From JAGNHB01 sp964436005 (GTDB taxonomy: Bacteria; Acidobacteriota; JAAYUB01): DNA of 64,000 nucleotides. Below are positions 25,351-34,954 of this stretch, piece by piece. The notes beneath the pieces are model-generated. The model worked only from the letters and a program-made list of their open reading frames with translations, was not told where the DNA came from and searched no databases. The DNA is taken from the NCBI GenBank assembly GCA_964436005.1, contig CAYTBK010000004.1:1-64000 (forward strand), written 5' to 3'. Position numbers and translations under genes: made by a program. Each line of letters opens with the position of its first letter. The first letter of the stretch is position 1.

Positions 25351-25509
25351 CACTCCTGGTAAAGGGTGGGTGTCCACAGCCATCACTATTGGGTGTCCAT
25401 TTTTCCGGTGGTCACAATCCCTTCGATTCCCGGCACACCTGCGGTGATCGTGGTGGGTGTCCACTTGACCGCGCACATGCCGAAAATGAAACCGCCGGGT
25501 GGGTGTCCA
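25351..25509. repeat. core-repeat block V right part
   Basis: After the gap CAC-12 nt-GTGGGTGTCCAC continues the same hairpin (loop 25354-25365). Exact R cores at 25367, 25390, 25454 and 25500, and a diverged copy of the roughly 75-bp shared block at 25400-25463. Confidence 0.88.
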
Positions 25510-25545
25510 CTTGACCATTCCGCCGTTTGGGGCTATGGTTCACCT

Positions 25546-27054
25546 ATGAAAGACCTCCGCCGACAGAAAGCCACCTCATTTTTTCTGATCCTTGTCTGCG
25601 CCATGCTGAAAACGATCTGGCTGGGCGCCGGGGAAAGCCAGCCGCCGGCCCGGGGCGGGGAGATCGGCTCTCCTGTCATCACCAACTTCGACCCGGAGCA
25701 GTACCATGCCAGCGCCCAGAACTGGGTGGCCGTGCAGGACCGCCGGGGGGTCATGTATTTCGGGAACTCTTTGGGCGTCCTGGAGTTCGACGGGCGGCGC
25801 TGGCAGCTCATCCCCACCCCGGCCAACGCCATCGTCCGGGCCCTGGCCTGCGGGCCCGACGGGACCGTCTATTACGGCACCATCGGGGACTTCGGCTACC
25901 TGGCCGCCACCCCGTCTGGCCGGGTGGAGGCCGTCTCGCTGCGGGAATCAATCCCGCCGGCCGACCGCGATTTCAACGACATATGGCAGGCCCTGTCCAG
26001 CCCGCAAGGCGTCTACTTCCTCTCCACGACCAAAGTGTTCCTCTTCGCCAACGGCAAAACGCAGGCTGTTTCGGGCCAGTTCACCACCTCCCAGGCCTGC
26101 CTGCTGAACGGCCAGCTGTTCCTGGCCGAAAAGGGTAAGGGCATCTGCATGCTCCAGAACGGGCAGGTCGTCCCCATACCCGGCCTGGAGGGGGTCTGGC
26201 GGAAAAGACGCATCGCCCTGGCCCCCTTCGGGCCGCACCAGTTGCTGGTGGCCAACTCCCTCGGCGAAATGCACCGGGTCGACCTGAGCGCCTTCTGGGA
26301 CGCCTCCGCCAGGCGCTACGACCTGAGCCGTCCGGCGGCCGAGGGCGCCGTGTCCGTGTTCCCCTGCGAAGCCGGCCCCTATCTCCTTGAAGAAAGCTGC
26401 TTCCTCTACCGCCTGTTCCCCGTCGACGGGAACACCTTCGCCATCTGCACGCTGAAGGGCGGGATCATCTTCATCGACCGTTCCGGGGCCGTCTCGCGCG
26501 TCATCAACACCCAGCGGGGCCTGATGGACGACACGGTGGGCTTCGCCTTCGTGGACGCCTGCGGCAACCTCTGGGCGCCGAACAATTCCGGCATCTCCCA
26601 CGTCGAACTGAGCGTGCCCCAGTCGGTGTTCGGCCCCCGCAACGGGCTCAACGGCGTCTCCATCAGCGTGCAGTCCCACGCGGGGCGCCTATACGTGGGC
26701 ACGTTCCAGAAAAGCTGCGTACTGGCCCCCTACCGCTTCAGCGGGGAGAACGACCGCCAGCGTTTCGACGCGATCCGCAACGGCCCCAACGAGATTTGGC
26801 AGTTCCTGGTGGTTTCCGGGGACCTCATGGCCGCCTCCGGCCAGGGGCTGTACAAGATCGTCGGGGAGGAAGCGTTCCGCATCCCCGGTTCCACGAGCAA
26901 CGCCTATTGCCTGGGCGTTTCCCGCCGCTGGCCGGACCACCTCTTCGTCGGCCTCATGGGCGGGTTGGAGGTCTTTCGCCGTTCCCCGGAGGGGGCCTGG
27001 ATCCGGGTCGGCCGGATGGCCGGCACGGAAGACAACATCCGCAACCTGACTTAG
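25546..27054 (+). CDS. N-terminal half of a ligand-binding propeller signalling protein (ends at in-frame TAG)
   Basis: 502 residues. A signal/anchor segment (SFFLILVCAMLKTIW) precedes repeats of the two-component-regulator propeller (Reg_prop) type, for example NWVAVQDRRGVMYFGNSLGV, GPDGTVYYGTIGDFG and ACGNLWAPNNSGISHV. The TAG at 27052-27054 interrupts a typical blade motif: the next codons continue DGNGDIWAATDAKGLLRF in the same frame. The part starting at 27097 is therefore the rest of the same gene. If not read through, this half would be a secreted propeller without output domain. The ribosome site is weak. Confidence 0.75.
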   Translation: MKDLRRQKATSFFLILVCAMLKTIWLGAGESQPPARGGEIGSPVITNFDPEQYHASAQNWVAVQDRRGVMYFGNSLGVLEFDGRRWQLIPTPANAIVRALACGPDGTVYYGTIGDFGYLAATPSGRVEAVSLRESIPPADRDFNDIWQALSSPQGVYFLSTTKVFLFANGKTQAVSGQFTTSQACLLNGQLFLAEKGKGICMLQNGQVVPIPGLEGVWRKRRIALAPFGPHQLLVANSLGEMHRVDLSAFWDASARRYDLSRPAAEGAVSVFPCEAGPYLLEESCFLYRLFPVDGNTFAICTLKGGIIFIDRSGAVSRVINTQRGLMDDTVGFAFVDACGNLWAPNNSGISHVELSVPQSVFGPRNGLNGVSISVQSHAGRLYVGTFQKSCVLAPYRFSGENDRQRFDAIRNGPNEIWQFLVVSGDLMAASGQGLYKIVGEEAFRIPGSTSNAYCLGVSRRWPDHLFVGLMGGLEVFRRSPEGAWIRVGRMAGTEDNIRNLT

Positions 27055-27096
27055 GACGGTAACGGCGACATCTGGGCCGCCACCGATGCCAAGGGA

Positions 27097-28788
27097 TTGC
27101 TTCGTTTCCGGATGGGGGAAAACAGCCCCACACGGCCGACAGTGGAACGTTACGGCGTAGCGGACGGGCTGCCGGAACTGTCCGCCCTGCAGATCGAAAG
27201 CTACGGAACCATCCTCTACGTGGCCTCGGCCAAAGGAGTCTACCGGGGCGCCATCCCCCCGGCGAAGCCCGGTGCAGCCGACCGCATCCGCTTTTCGGCC
27301 GACCCGGTCCTGTTCCGGCCTTTCGCCAGCAAGCCGATCTCCGTCTCCAGCCTGGCCATTGATCGCCGGGGAGTCCGCTACCTCAACACGGAACAGGGAG
27401 TCCTCCGGATAACCCCCGGAGAGGGCGGGCGTTTCCAGGTCGAGCGCAACCCCTTCACCGGTCTTCCGATGTTGGACTTAATCGTCTACCTCCACCCCGA
27501 CGGCAGCGTGTGGATCCCCGGCAAGGATCTCTACCGCGTCGACCCCCAGGCCCCGAAAAACTACCGCCAACCGTTTCAAACCCTCATCCGCAGGGTGACC
27601 GCCAACGCCCGGCGAGCGGTTTTCGAGGGCGCCCACGGAAGGCCGGGCGCCGCCTTCGGCAACCGGGCGACCCTCTTCACCGCCGACCAGCCCCCGCAAG
27701 ACGTTCCGGAACTCCCCTACACCGAGAACGCCATCACCTTCGAATTCAGCGCCGCGTTCTATGAAAAACCAGGCGGGACGAGCTTCCAGTGCTACCTGGA
27801 AGGCTTCGACGAGGGGTGGGGCGCCTGGTCGAAACTGGGCAGCAAGGAGTACACCAACCTGCCGGAAGGGTCCTACCGCTTCCGGGTCAGGGCCCGGAAC
27901 ATCTACGGGGCCATCGGGCGGGAGGCCGCCTTCCGCCTGCGCATCCTGCCCCCCTGGTACCGCACGTCCTGGGCTTACATCCTGTGGGTGATCCTCGGCG
28001 GCGGGCTGCTCATCGGGGCGGTCCGGCTGTACACCTTCAAATTGCGGCGGCAGAAGCAAATCCTGGAGGACCTGGTGGCCGAGCGCACCCGGCAGCTGCG
28101 CGAGGCCTCCCTGACCGACCCCCTGACCGGCCTGCGCAACCGGCGGTTCATCTCGGAGATCCTGAGCAACGACGTCTCCGCCTTCGTCGGCTTCAAGAGC
28201 CATCTGCAGAAGGCCCGCAACAACCGGGAAACAGATATGGAAAATGCCGTTTTCGGCCTTTTCATGGTGGACATCGACCACTTCAAGAAAGTCAACGACA
28301 CCTACGGGCACGAGGCGGGCGACCACGTGCTCAAGCATTTCGCCGCCATCCTCTCCGGCTCGGTGCGGCAGGACGACACCGTCCTGCGCATGGGCGGGGA
28401 AGAATTTTTGGTCGTTTTGAAGAAGACGAAGCCCGACTACCTGCCCGTCTTCGCACGCAAAATCCTCGACAAGGTCGCCGCCACCCAATTCGATCTCGGA
28501 GACGGTTCGGCCATCCACAAAACCTGTTCCATCGGTTACGTGGCCTTCCCGCTATACCCGGAAAATCCGGAACTGCTCACCTTCGAACAATCCATCATGG
28601 TGGCCGACCTCGGCCTGTACCACGCCAAGAAGAACGGACGCAACCAGGCCGTGCGGGTGGCGGCGGGACCGAACGAGCCCGACCGGGACGACGACACGCG
28701 GATGAAGGCGGTCACCTCCCTGGAATTCGCCCTGGGAAAAGGCTATCTCCGCATCGGCACTGTCATTCCCGGCGGCGCAGAAAGCTGA
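27097..28788 (+). CDS. C-terminal half: propeller end, Y_Y_Y domain, TM helix and GGDEF diguanylate cyclase
   Basis: 563 residues from a TTG in the same frame as the upstream half. Remaining propeller blades run to about 200, a Y_Y_Y beta domain (FSAAFYEKPGG ... YRFRVRARNIYGAIG) to about 285 and one TM helix (TSWAYILWVILGGGLLIGAV). A short coiled coil leads to a GGDEF domain with substrate motif DIDHFKKVNDTYGHEAGDHV and active-site RMGGEEF. It would make cyclic-di-GMP in response to a periplasmic ligand. No ribosome site precedes 27097, so independent translation is doubtful. Confidence 0.78.
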   Translation: MLRFRMGENSPTRPTVERYGVADGLPELSALQIESYGTILYVASAKGVYRGAIPPAKPGAADRIRFSADPVLFRPFASKPISVSSLAIDRRGVRYLNTEQGVLRITPGEGGRFQVERNPFTGLPMLDLIVYLHPDGSVWIPGKDLYRVDPQAPKNYRQPFQTLIRRVTANARRAVFEGAHGRPGAAFGNRATLFTADQPPQDVPELPYTENAITFEFSAAFYEKPGGTSFQCYLEGFDEGWGAWSKLGSKEYTNLPEGSYRFRVRARNIYGAIGREAAFRLRILPPWYRTSWAYILWVILGGGLLIGAVRLYTFKLRRQKQILEDLVAERTRQLREASLTDPLTGLRNRRFISEILSNDVSAFVGFKSHLQKARNNRETDMENAVFGLFMVDIDHFKKVNDTYGHEAGDHVLKHFAAILSGSVRQDDTVLRMGGEEFLVVLKKTKPDYLPVFARKILDKVAATQFDLGDGSAIHKTCSIGYVAFPLYPENPELLTFEQSIMVADLGLYHAKKNGRNQAVRVAAGPNEPDRDDDTRMKAVTSLEFALGKGYLRIGTVIPGGAES

Positions 28789-28815
28789 CCCCCGGTTTTC
28801 CCTTCCCATTTTTTC

Positions 28816-28845
28816 TTGCCGGTGAAACGGAACAGACCGTATGAT
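28816..28845 (+). promoter_or_regulatory. promoter of the dockerin/Ig-like gene
   Basis: TTGCCG (28816-28821), 18-bp spacer, TATGAT (28840-28845), about 107 bp before the ATG at 28953. Confidence 0.4.
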
Positions 28846-28952
28846 GAAAACGGCAATTCTTTCGCAACCCTGCAGGCGGAAACCCGGGGCACCCCCTCGG
28901 TTGCTTTCGGGCGCCCCGTTCCGCTTGATGAGCTGAGCAAGGAGGAGCGACC

Positions 28953-31394
28953 ATGTCGGAACTGCGCAGAACCTTCTATCTCGTCCTGGCGATGCTCGGC
29001 CTCGCCGCGTCCGCCATTTCCGCCCCCGGCCGGCCCGCCACGGCGCAGCCGGCCGCCGCGCTCCCCGGCGACGCCGACGGCGACGGCACGGTGAACGAGA
29101 ACGACCGGGCCCTGGTGGCGGGGCTCGTCGACGGGAGCCTGACCCCCGACCAGGTGCCCGCCGCCTACAACGCCGACGTCGACGGCGACGGCGCCGTCGA
29201 TGTCATGGACCTGTTCCACGTCGCGATCTTCCTGAGCAAGCCGGAAGCGGCCCTGCCGACCGTAAGCACCCGGGAGCCCGGCGCCCTGACGCCGTTCAGC
29301 GCCACCGCCGGCGGCGAAGTGCTCGCCGACGGCGGACTTCCCGTTTTCGCCCGGGGCGTCTGCTGGGTGGCCACCAACAATCCCGCCACCGTCGCGGACA
29401 ACCGCACACGGGACGGGGCGGGAACGGGCGCCTTCTCCAGCGCCCTGGCCTTGCGTTCCGACAACCGCCTGCAATTCTACCGGGCCTACGCCACCAACAT
29501 GCGGGGGACCGCATACGGGGAGGAGATGTCTTTCCTCCCCCCGGCCTCCCCCCTGCAGGTGACCATCACCGAACCCACGGAAACGTCCGTGCAGGGGCAG
29601 GTGCGGGCGCGGGTTTCCGTCGGCCCCGAAGGGGCGCGGGTGAACAAGGTGGAGCTGTACCTGGACGAGGTCAAGCTCTCCGACATCATCTTCCACCCCT
29701 ACGAGACCACCTGGGACACCACGACCTGCACGGATGGCGCACACGTCCTCAAGGCCATCGCCTACAACGGGGTAAACCAGGCGTTTCAGGCGGAAGTTCC
29801 CCTCACCGTCCTTCAGGGCCCGCCCCGGGTCGGCGCGAATCGGACCGGCCTGGTCTTCGGCTCAGCCCTGCACCTTGCCAAACGCCTTGACGAGCAGAGT
29901 CCCCTTCCCGACACCTTCACCACGCCGGCCCAAACGTTCCTCATCGGGAACGAAGGCGGCGGAACCCTTCATTGGACCTTGCAGTACGACGCCTCCTGGC
30001 TCGCCTGCACACCGCCCAGCGGCACAGGAAGCGGAACCGTCACGGTCACGGTCGATCCCTCCGGGCTGACCCCCGGGAACACGTACATGGCCACCCTCTA
30101 CCTTCTGGCCGCGGGTTCCACCGAGCCCCCCCGGCAGATCCCGGTCGTATTGAACACATACCCGGCAACGGAGGGCAACCCGTTCGGGGCCTTCGAAGCC
30201 CCGCTCGACGGCAGCAGCGTGTCCAGTTCCATCGCCATCACCGGCTGGGCCCTGGACGACATCGGCATCGAACAGGTCTCCCTCTATCGGGACCCGGTGA
30301 GCGGCGAGAGCGGTCCCGTCTATATCGGCGACGCGATCTTCGTCGACGGCGCCCGGCCCGATATCGAGACCGAATACCCGTACTATCCCCGCAACTACCG
30401 GGCGGGTTGGGGCTACACGCTTCTCACCAACTTCCTTCCCAACGGGGGCAACGGCATCTATACCCTGACCGCCGTCGCCAAAGACGTGGAAGGCCATTAC
30501 ACCACCCTGGGCACAAAGACCATCTACTGCGACAACGCCCACTCCGTCAAGCCCTTCGGCGCCATCGACATTCCCGGCCAGGGGTACACGGTGTCCGGGA
30601 TGTTCACAAACCTGGGCTGGGCTCTCACCCCCCAACCCAACAGCATCCCCCGCGACGGGACCACCATCGACGTCCTCATCGACGGGGTCAGCGTTCCGGC
30701 CCATCTCTATTACGACGTCGGCCGCAGCGACATCGCGACGCTCTTCCCCGGCTACGCGAACAGCGCCCGCGCCGGCGGCTTGCTCGATTACAACGTGATG
30801 AACTACCGCAACGGCATCCATACCATCCAATGGGCGGTCACTGACAACGCCGGCAACACGGACGGGATCGGAAGCCGGTACTTCTCGATCAACAACTCTT
30901 CCGGCTCCCTGCAGTCAACCGGCGGCGAAATCTCCCCGCGCCTGCGGGCCCAAGAAAACCGCCCGAACGAGGCGCACCCGCCGGAACGGCCCATCCTGGT
31001 GCGCCAGGGATGGCCCGCCGACCGCGACCTTTCATTGAATCCCGATTGCAATGGTGAAATATTCATAACCATGCCGCCCGGCAGCCGGGTAGAAGCCCAC
31101 CTGTGGCCAGAGACCGACAACTCCCTTCGCTGGACGCGGGAGAACCTGGCCGCCGGGTGTGACCTCGCAGACGCGCCCACTCTGGCGCCGGGCAGGAATA
31201 GCGTTCAAGGTGCCCTTCTGGCCGGTGACGGTTTCCGCCCTCTGCCCGTCGGCGCCAGCCTGGACGAGGCCCGGGGGATCTTTATCTGGCAGCCGGGGCC
31301 GGCGTTTCGGGGAAGTTACCGGTTCTCTTTCCTGACCGAAGCTGCGGACGGGAAAAGTTACCGGACTCTGGTAAACGTGGAAGTCGGGGAATAG
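28953..31394 (+). CDS. secreted multidomain protein with N-terminal dockerin-like and Ig-like repeats
   Basis: 813 residues. Signal peptide to about residue 30, then two EF-hand-like dockerin loops (GDADGDGTVNENDRALV and NADVDGDGAVDVMDLFHV). Next comes a fibronectin/Ig-type domain series: an Ig-like unit about 205-290 (VNKVELYLDEVKLSD), a BACON-like unit about 325-405 (LHWTLQYDASWLACTPPSGTGSGTVTVTV), two Ig-like units about 415-520 and 530-635 with matching GWAL cores, and a Pro-rich C-terminal unit. Strong AAGGAGG ribosome site. Likely extracellular binding or adhesive protein; no enzyme motif. Confidence 0.82.
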   Translation: MSELRRTFYLVLAMLGLAASAISAPGRPATAQPAAALPGDADGDGTVNENDRALVAGLVDGSLTPDQVPAAYNADVDGDGAVDVMDLFHVAIFLSKPEAALPTVSTREPGALTPFSATAGGEVLADGGLPVFARGVCWVATNNPATVADNRTRDGAGTGAFSSALALRSDNRLQFYRAYATNMRGTAYGEEMSFLPPASPLQVTITEPTETSVQGQVRARVSVGPEGARVNKVELYLDEVKLSDIIFHPYETTWDTTTCTDGAHVLKAIAYNGVNQAFQAEVPLTVLQGPPRVGANRTGLVFGSALHLAKRLDEQSPLPDTFTTPAQTFLIGNEGGGTLHWTLQYDASWLACTPPSGTGSGTVTVTVDPSGLTPGNTYMATLYLLAAGSTEPPRQIPVVLNTYPATEGNPFGAFEAPLDGSSVSSSIAITGWALDDIGIEQVSLYRDPVSGESGPVYIGDAIFVDGARPDIETEYPYYPRNYRAGWGYTLLTNFLPNGGNGIYTLTAVAKDVEGHYTTLGTKTIYCDNAHSVKPFGAIDIPGQGYTVSGMFTNLGWALTPQPNSIPRDGTTIDVLIDGVSVPAHLYYDVGRSDIATLFPGYANSARAGGLLDYNVMNYRNGIHTIQWAVTDNAGNTDGIGSRYFSINNSSGSLQSTGGEISPRLRAQENRPNEAHPPERPILVRQGWPADRDLSLNPDCNGEIFITMPPGSRVEAHLWPETDNSLRWTRENLAAGCDLADAPTLAPGRNSVQGALLAGDGFRPLPVGASLDEARGIFIWQPGPAFRGSYRFSFLTEAADGKSYRTLVNVEVGE

Positions 31395-31444
31395 GGCTGT
31401 GGAAGGTCGATCCCTTCCCGTTCGGTCTGCAAGCGGGGACAGGG

Positions 31445-32149
31445 TCAGGCGAGGTCTTCCGCTCCGGAAGGAGCGTCCTCGGGGCGCTCGGCATCCGACT
31501 CAACGCGATTGTCCTCTTCCGCGGCGGCCGCCAGCCGCTCCACCCGTTCGGCCTTCCGGCGGGCCGCCTCCACCTGCCCCGCGGCGTTGTCCGTCTCCTG
31601 GAACAGCTTCCCGGCCAGGTCCAGTTCGCCCTTTTCCAGGTGCAGGTGCGCGATGTGGCCGATCCGGCCGCGATCGCCCAACTCCCGGAAAAGACGCAGG
31701 GCGTTGGAGAGGTCCCCCTTTTCCAGGTGGCGCTCCGCCAGGGTGCGGAGGGCCTTCTGGTTGCCGGCGGCATGGTAGGCCCGCTCGGCCGGCTGGATCT
31801 GCCCGGCCTGGAGAAAGGTGTCCCCCAGGGCCGAAAATTCGGCGGGAGGGATTCCCCCCTCGAAGACGGCCGCCAGCACCTTCTGCGCTTCCCCGAAGTT
31901 GCCCCGGGCGGCGTGGAAGGACACGACCCGCCGCAACCCGTCCCGGTCTTCCGCCGAGCGGAAGAGTTCCATGGCCTTCTTGGGATTGTTGTGATCCAGG
32001 AAATGCTGGGCGACCTGGGAGATGCCGGCCTTGTGCCCCTGGCGGGCGAAAACGTCCAGGGCTTCCTGCGTCCGCCCGGCCGCCAGCGCCTCTTCCCCTT
32101 CCCGCAATTCCTTGCCTCTCTTGGTGAAAGGCCTCAACCATCCTGCCAC
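31445..32149 (-). CDS. TPR-like soluble protein
   Basis: 234 residues starting at GTG with a GGAGGGG ribosome site 5 bp upstream. Helical-repeat sequence throughout (GEEALAAGRTQEALDVFARQG, KKAMELFRSAEDRDGLRRV and so on) with pairs spaced about 34 residues, then an acidic tail. No signal peptide. It lies 36 bp after the PDZ/retropepsin-like gene and is the last gene of the long minus-strand cluster; probably an adaptor. No precise family. Confidence 0.75.
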   Translation of the reverse strand: MAGWLRPFTKRGKELREGEEALAAGRTQEALDVFARQGHKAGISQVAQHFLDHNNPKKAMELFRSAEDRDGLRRVVSFHAARGNFGEAQKVLAAVFEGGIPPAEFSALGDTFLQAGQIQPAERAYHAAGNQKALRTLAERHLEKGDLSNALRLFRELGDRGRIGHIAHLHLEKGELDLAGKLFQETDNAAGQVEAARRKAERVERLAAAAEEDNRVESDAERPEDAPSGAEDLA

Positions 32150-32185
32150 GGCGTTCCCCTCCGCTCTGTCCGGATCCAGTTCCGG

Positions 32186-34003
32186 TCAGAAAGATGCTTC
32201 CGTCACCAGCGTGAGCGGCATTTCCTGGTCGCCCCGGAGAATCTTCACCGCGATGGATTCGCCCTTCGGCCGGCACAGGGAGTTGTAAATACGGTCGAAC
32301 ACGTACTGGTCGGCCGGAATGCCGTTGATCTCCGTCACGATGTCGCCGGGCACGATTCCGGCCTTTTCCGCCGGCGTCCCCGGGATCACGTACTGCACCA
32401 TGATTTTACCGCCGGACTTCACAACATACATCCCCGAGGTGTTGTGATAGGCCAGGTCCTTCTCCCGCTCGTTGGGCGCCAGGTACAGCTCGGAGCGGGT
32501 GAAATCGAAGCCGCAGGAATAGCGTTTCCAGAATCCGCAGCCGATCCAGCTGTCCCGGCTTTCCGCCAGAAGGCCGGCCGGGAAATGGGCGACGCAGGTC
32601 AGGCAGGCGCTGGGGGGGGCCTCCCCGCACTGCATGGCCTCCGCCTTACGCACCGTCACCGGCAGGCCGTAGATCAGGCCGAGCCCCAGCGCGTCCGCCT
32701 TGACCCCGCCCTTCTTCTCGAGCGTCTGGGCCAGGGGCGACTTGCCTGCCAGGAGAGCCGCCGGGTTGACGGAGGTGGAAACCAGCAGGTTGGCCTTTTC
32801 CCCGTCGATGCTGCACGGGACCACGAACACGCCGTACTGGTTGGCCATGGGGATGGGGTTTCCCTTCTTCTCGGCGGCGAAGTCCTTGGGGTGCATGATG
32901 CGCAGGTTGTTGTCGGGGATGTCCAGAAACACCATGTTCTGGCGGAAGAAATCAATGCCGAGGACCCCGTGGATGGCCTGCTGGACGTTGGCGCAAAGGG
33001 GGATCATGTCGGTGGTGTGGAAAAGCCGGGCCTTGAACTCGGCGGTGGTCTGGGCGTCACGGAACTGGACCGCCGGGATCTCCACCAGGCCGAAAGTGGT
33101 CGAGGGGTAGTTGACGGCCTCCTCGAAGGAGCCGACGGGCGAAAAACCCAGCTGGGCAGCGATTCCCTTGTCGATGACGGAGAACGGCAAGCCGAAATCC
33201 ACCAGGAAAGTCAGGGGCGTCTCGTTGATCCAGGCGGTGGCCAAGGGCGAACCGAAGCAGCTCTTCAGCACGAGCCGGAGCGGTTTCTTTTCGGCCGGCG
33301 TGAAGCCCTTGGGCTCCGCCTTGATCGCGAAGAAGGCATCGGTTCCGCCGCCAAGCTGGACATCGCTGAATTCCAGGTAGATGGGATTGGAGCCCGGCCG
33401 GCGTATCTTCACCGGCATCTTGACGCCCCTTACCTCGCGATGCTCCTCGAACCGGCAGGTCATGCTCTTGCCGTCCGCGTCCGCGGCCGTGAACGAGTTG
33501 ATCAGGAACGTGGACGAAGAAAAAGCGATCTCCATGGAAAGATCGTTTTCGATGATGAACCGCGCCACCACGGCGTCGGGCGTCACCTGCAGGCGCACGT
33601 CCAGGCTGGCCAGGGCTTTCAGGTACTGCATCCCCAGCACGAAACGCACGGCTTTCCATTGCGCCAGTTCCGCGCCCTGGAGGTTCCGGACCCACCCGTT
33701 CAATTCCTGGACGGTGCCCGTTTCGCCGGTGAGAACGCCTTTTTCCGTCCAGCTCCCGAAGCGGTGCTCCACACCAAAACGGTCCGGAGACGCAGACAGG
33801 AGCGAGACTTCACCACGCAACCCGTACCGGTCGACGACGCCGGTCATCTGGATCCGCTCGATCTGCCCCAGGGCCGCCGTGTCCGGGCTGATGGCCGCCC
33901 GGTGCTTCTCCAGGAGCTCGGCCACGTCCAGGGAGAGAGCTGCCCCGCAGCACAGGGCCGCTACGCACAAAGCCAGTGGAAAGCGAAACGTTCGATATCT
34001 CAT
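32186..34003 (-). CDS. secreted retropepsin-like/PDZ protein
   Basis: 605 residues. Signal peptide (FPLALCVAALCCGAALS). N-terminal beta-rich domain (about 25-235), an aspartyl-protease-like domain (about 255-400) and a C-terminal PDZ domain (about 515-600, VIPGTPAEKAGIVPGDIVTEINGIPA). The first protease half carries FLVDFGLPFSVID where active retropepsins have D-T/S-G; the second half has NLLVSTSVNPAAL with no Asp. Asp is kept but the flanking Thr/Gly geometry is not, so activity is uncertain. Start 34003 chosen for the GGAG 8 bp upstream and signal peptide. Adjacent to panC and probably in the same transcript. Confidence 0.78.
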   Translation of the reverse strand: MRYRTFRFPLALCVAALCCGAALSLDVAELLEKHRAAISPDTAALGQIERIQMTGVVDRYGLRGEVSLLSASPDRFGVEHRFGSWTEKGVLTGETGTVQELNGWVRNLQGAELAQWKAVRFVLGMQYLKALASLDVRLQVTPDAVVARFIIENDLSMEIAFSSSTFLINSFTAADADGKSMTCRFEEHREVRGVKMPVKIRRPGSNPIYLEFSDVQLGGGTDAFFAIKAEPKGFTPAEKKPLRLVLKSCFGSPLATAWINETPLTFLVDFGLPFSVIDKGIAAQLGFSPVGSFEEAVNYPSTTFGLVEIPAVQFRDAQTTAEFKARLFHTTDMIPLCANVQQAIHGVLGIDFFRQNMVFLDIPDNNLRIMHPKDFAAEKKGNPIPMANQYGVFVVPCSIDGEKANLLVSTSVNPAALLAGKSPLAQTLEKKGGVKADALGLGLIYGLPVTVRKAEAMQCGEAPPSACLTCVAHFPAGLLAESRDSWIGCGFWKRYSCGFDFTRSELYLAPNEREKDLAYHNTSGMYVVKSGGKIMVQYVIPGTPAEKAGIVPGDIVTEINGIPADQYVFDRIYNSLCRPKGESIAVKILRGDQEMPLTLVTEASF

Positions 34004-34097
34004 GGATGAACTCCGGAAACTTGGTTTTCCGAACAATGGTTTCTTCCGAATCTGGCGCCGCCGTTTCCCCTGGCTTCTGCCGCTCCCATGCCCGGGG

Positions 34098-34952
34098 TCA
34101 ATCCATCCTCCGGCGGAAAAGGAAATTGTCGGTGACTCGGAAACGCCCGACCCTGGCCGTCAGGAGCACCAGGGCGTCGTTCTGGATCTTCTCCAGCGGC
34201 ACGGCCGTGACGGGGTCCATCACGCCCGCGTAGAGCACCTGCAGCAAGGGGGTGCCGGTGAGCTTGCCCGTGAGGTACTTCAGGATGTTCTTCACCGAGG
34301 TTTCCCCGGCCAGGACCATCTTGCGGCATTCCATCAGGGCATCGGCCAAGCCGATGGCAGCCTGCCGCTCCTCCGCCGTGTAGAACCGGTTGAAAACGGA
34401 ATAGGCCATGCCGGTTTCGTCACGGACGCAAGGCGTCAGCACGACCTCGGTAAAATAGGCGTAATCCCGGATGATGCGCTTCAGCAGGAAACCGTCCAGG
34501 AAATTCTTCTGCCCCACGACGAAGAAATCCGGACGGAACAGGTTGATCATCTGGAAGAGAGCGGTGGCCAGTCCACGGATGTACCCCTCGCTCTCGATCC
34601 CCTGGAACTGCTTGATCAGGCGCTCGGGCAGCACGAAAGTCCGGTGGGCCGGGGGGAATATGTCTTCGGGGGAGGCGAAGAAGGCATAGTCCACGCCTTC
34701 CGCTTCCAGCTTTTCCTTGTCGCTGTCGTGTTCCCGCTCGAAGGCGGTGAGGACTTCCGCATCCGTCACCAGCATGGGATTGGCGAAAACCATGACCATC
34801 ACCGCGTCGCCCATCTCGCGCGCCTTGCGGATCATGGCGATGTGGCCCTCGTGCAGCAGCCCCATGATGGAGAGGAAGGCCGTCTTCTTCTCGTTCTGCC
34901 GCAGGCTGGCCAGCGTCCTGGCGATGTGGGCCCGGTTTTCGAAAGTGACCAT
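34098..34952 (-). CDS. panC: pantoate--beta-alanine ligase
   Basis: 284 residues. Motifs LSIMGLLHEGHIAMIRKAR (HxGH nucleotide-binding loop, usually MGALHxGH), VFANPML and DFFVVGQKNFLDGFLLKRI. It condenses pantoate with beta-alanine in pantothenate synthesis. The AAGAGGTGAAA ribosome site sits across the 2-bp gap after the deoxynucleoside kinase stop, so it is coupled to that gene. The product is slightly divergent from standard PanC (VFANPML rather than VFVNPTQ), so function is likely but a related ligase is possible. Confidence 0.85.
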   Translation of the reverse strand: MVTFENRAHIARTLASLRQNEKKTAFLSIMGLLHEGHIAMIRKAREMGDAVMVMVFANPMLVTDAEVLTAFEREHDSDKEKLEAEGVDYAFFASPEDIFPPAHRTFVLPERLIKQFQGIESEGYIRGLATALFQMINLFRPDFFVVGQKNFLDGFLLKRIIRDYAYFTEVVLTPCVRDETGMAYSVFNRFYTAEERQAAIGLADALMECRKMVLAGETSVKNILKYLTGKLTGTPLLQVLYAGVMDPVTAVPLEKIQNDALVLLTARVGRFRVTDNFLFRRRMD

Positions 34953-34954
34953 TT

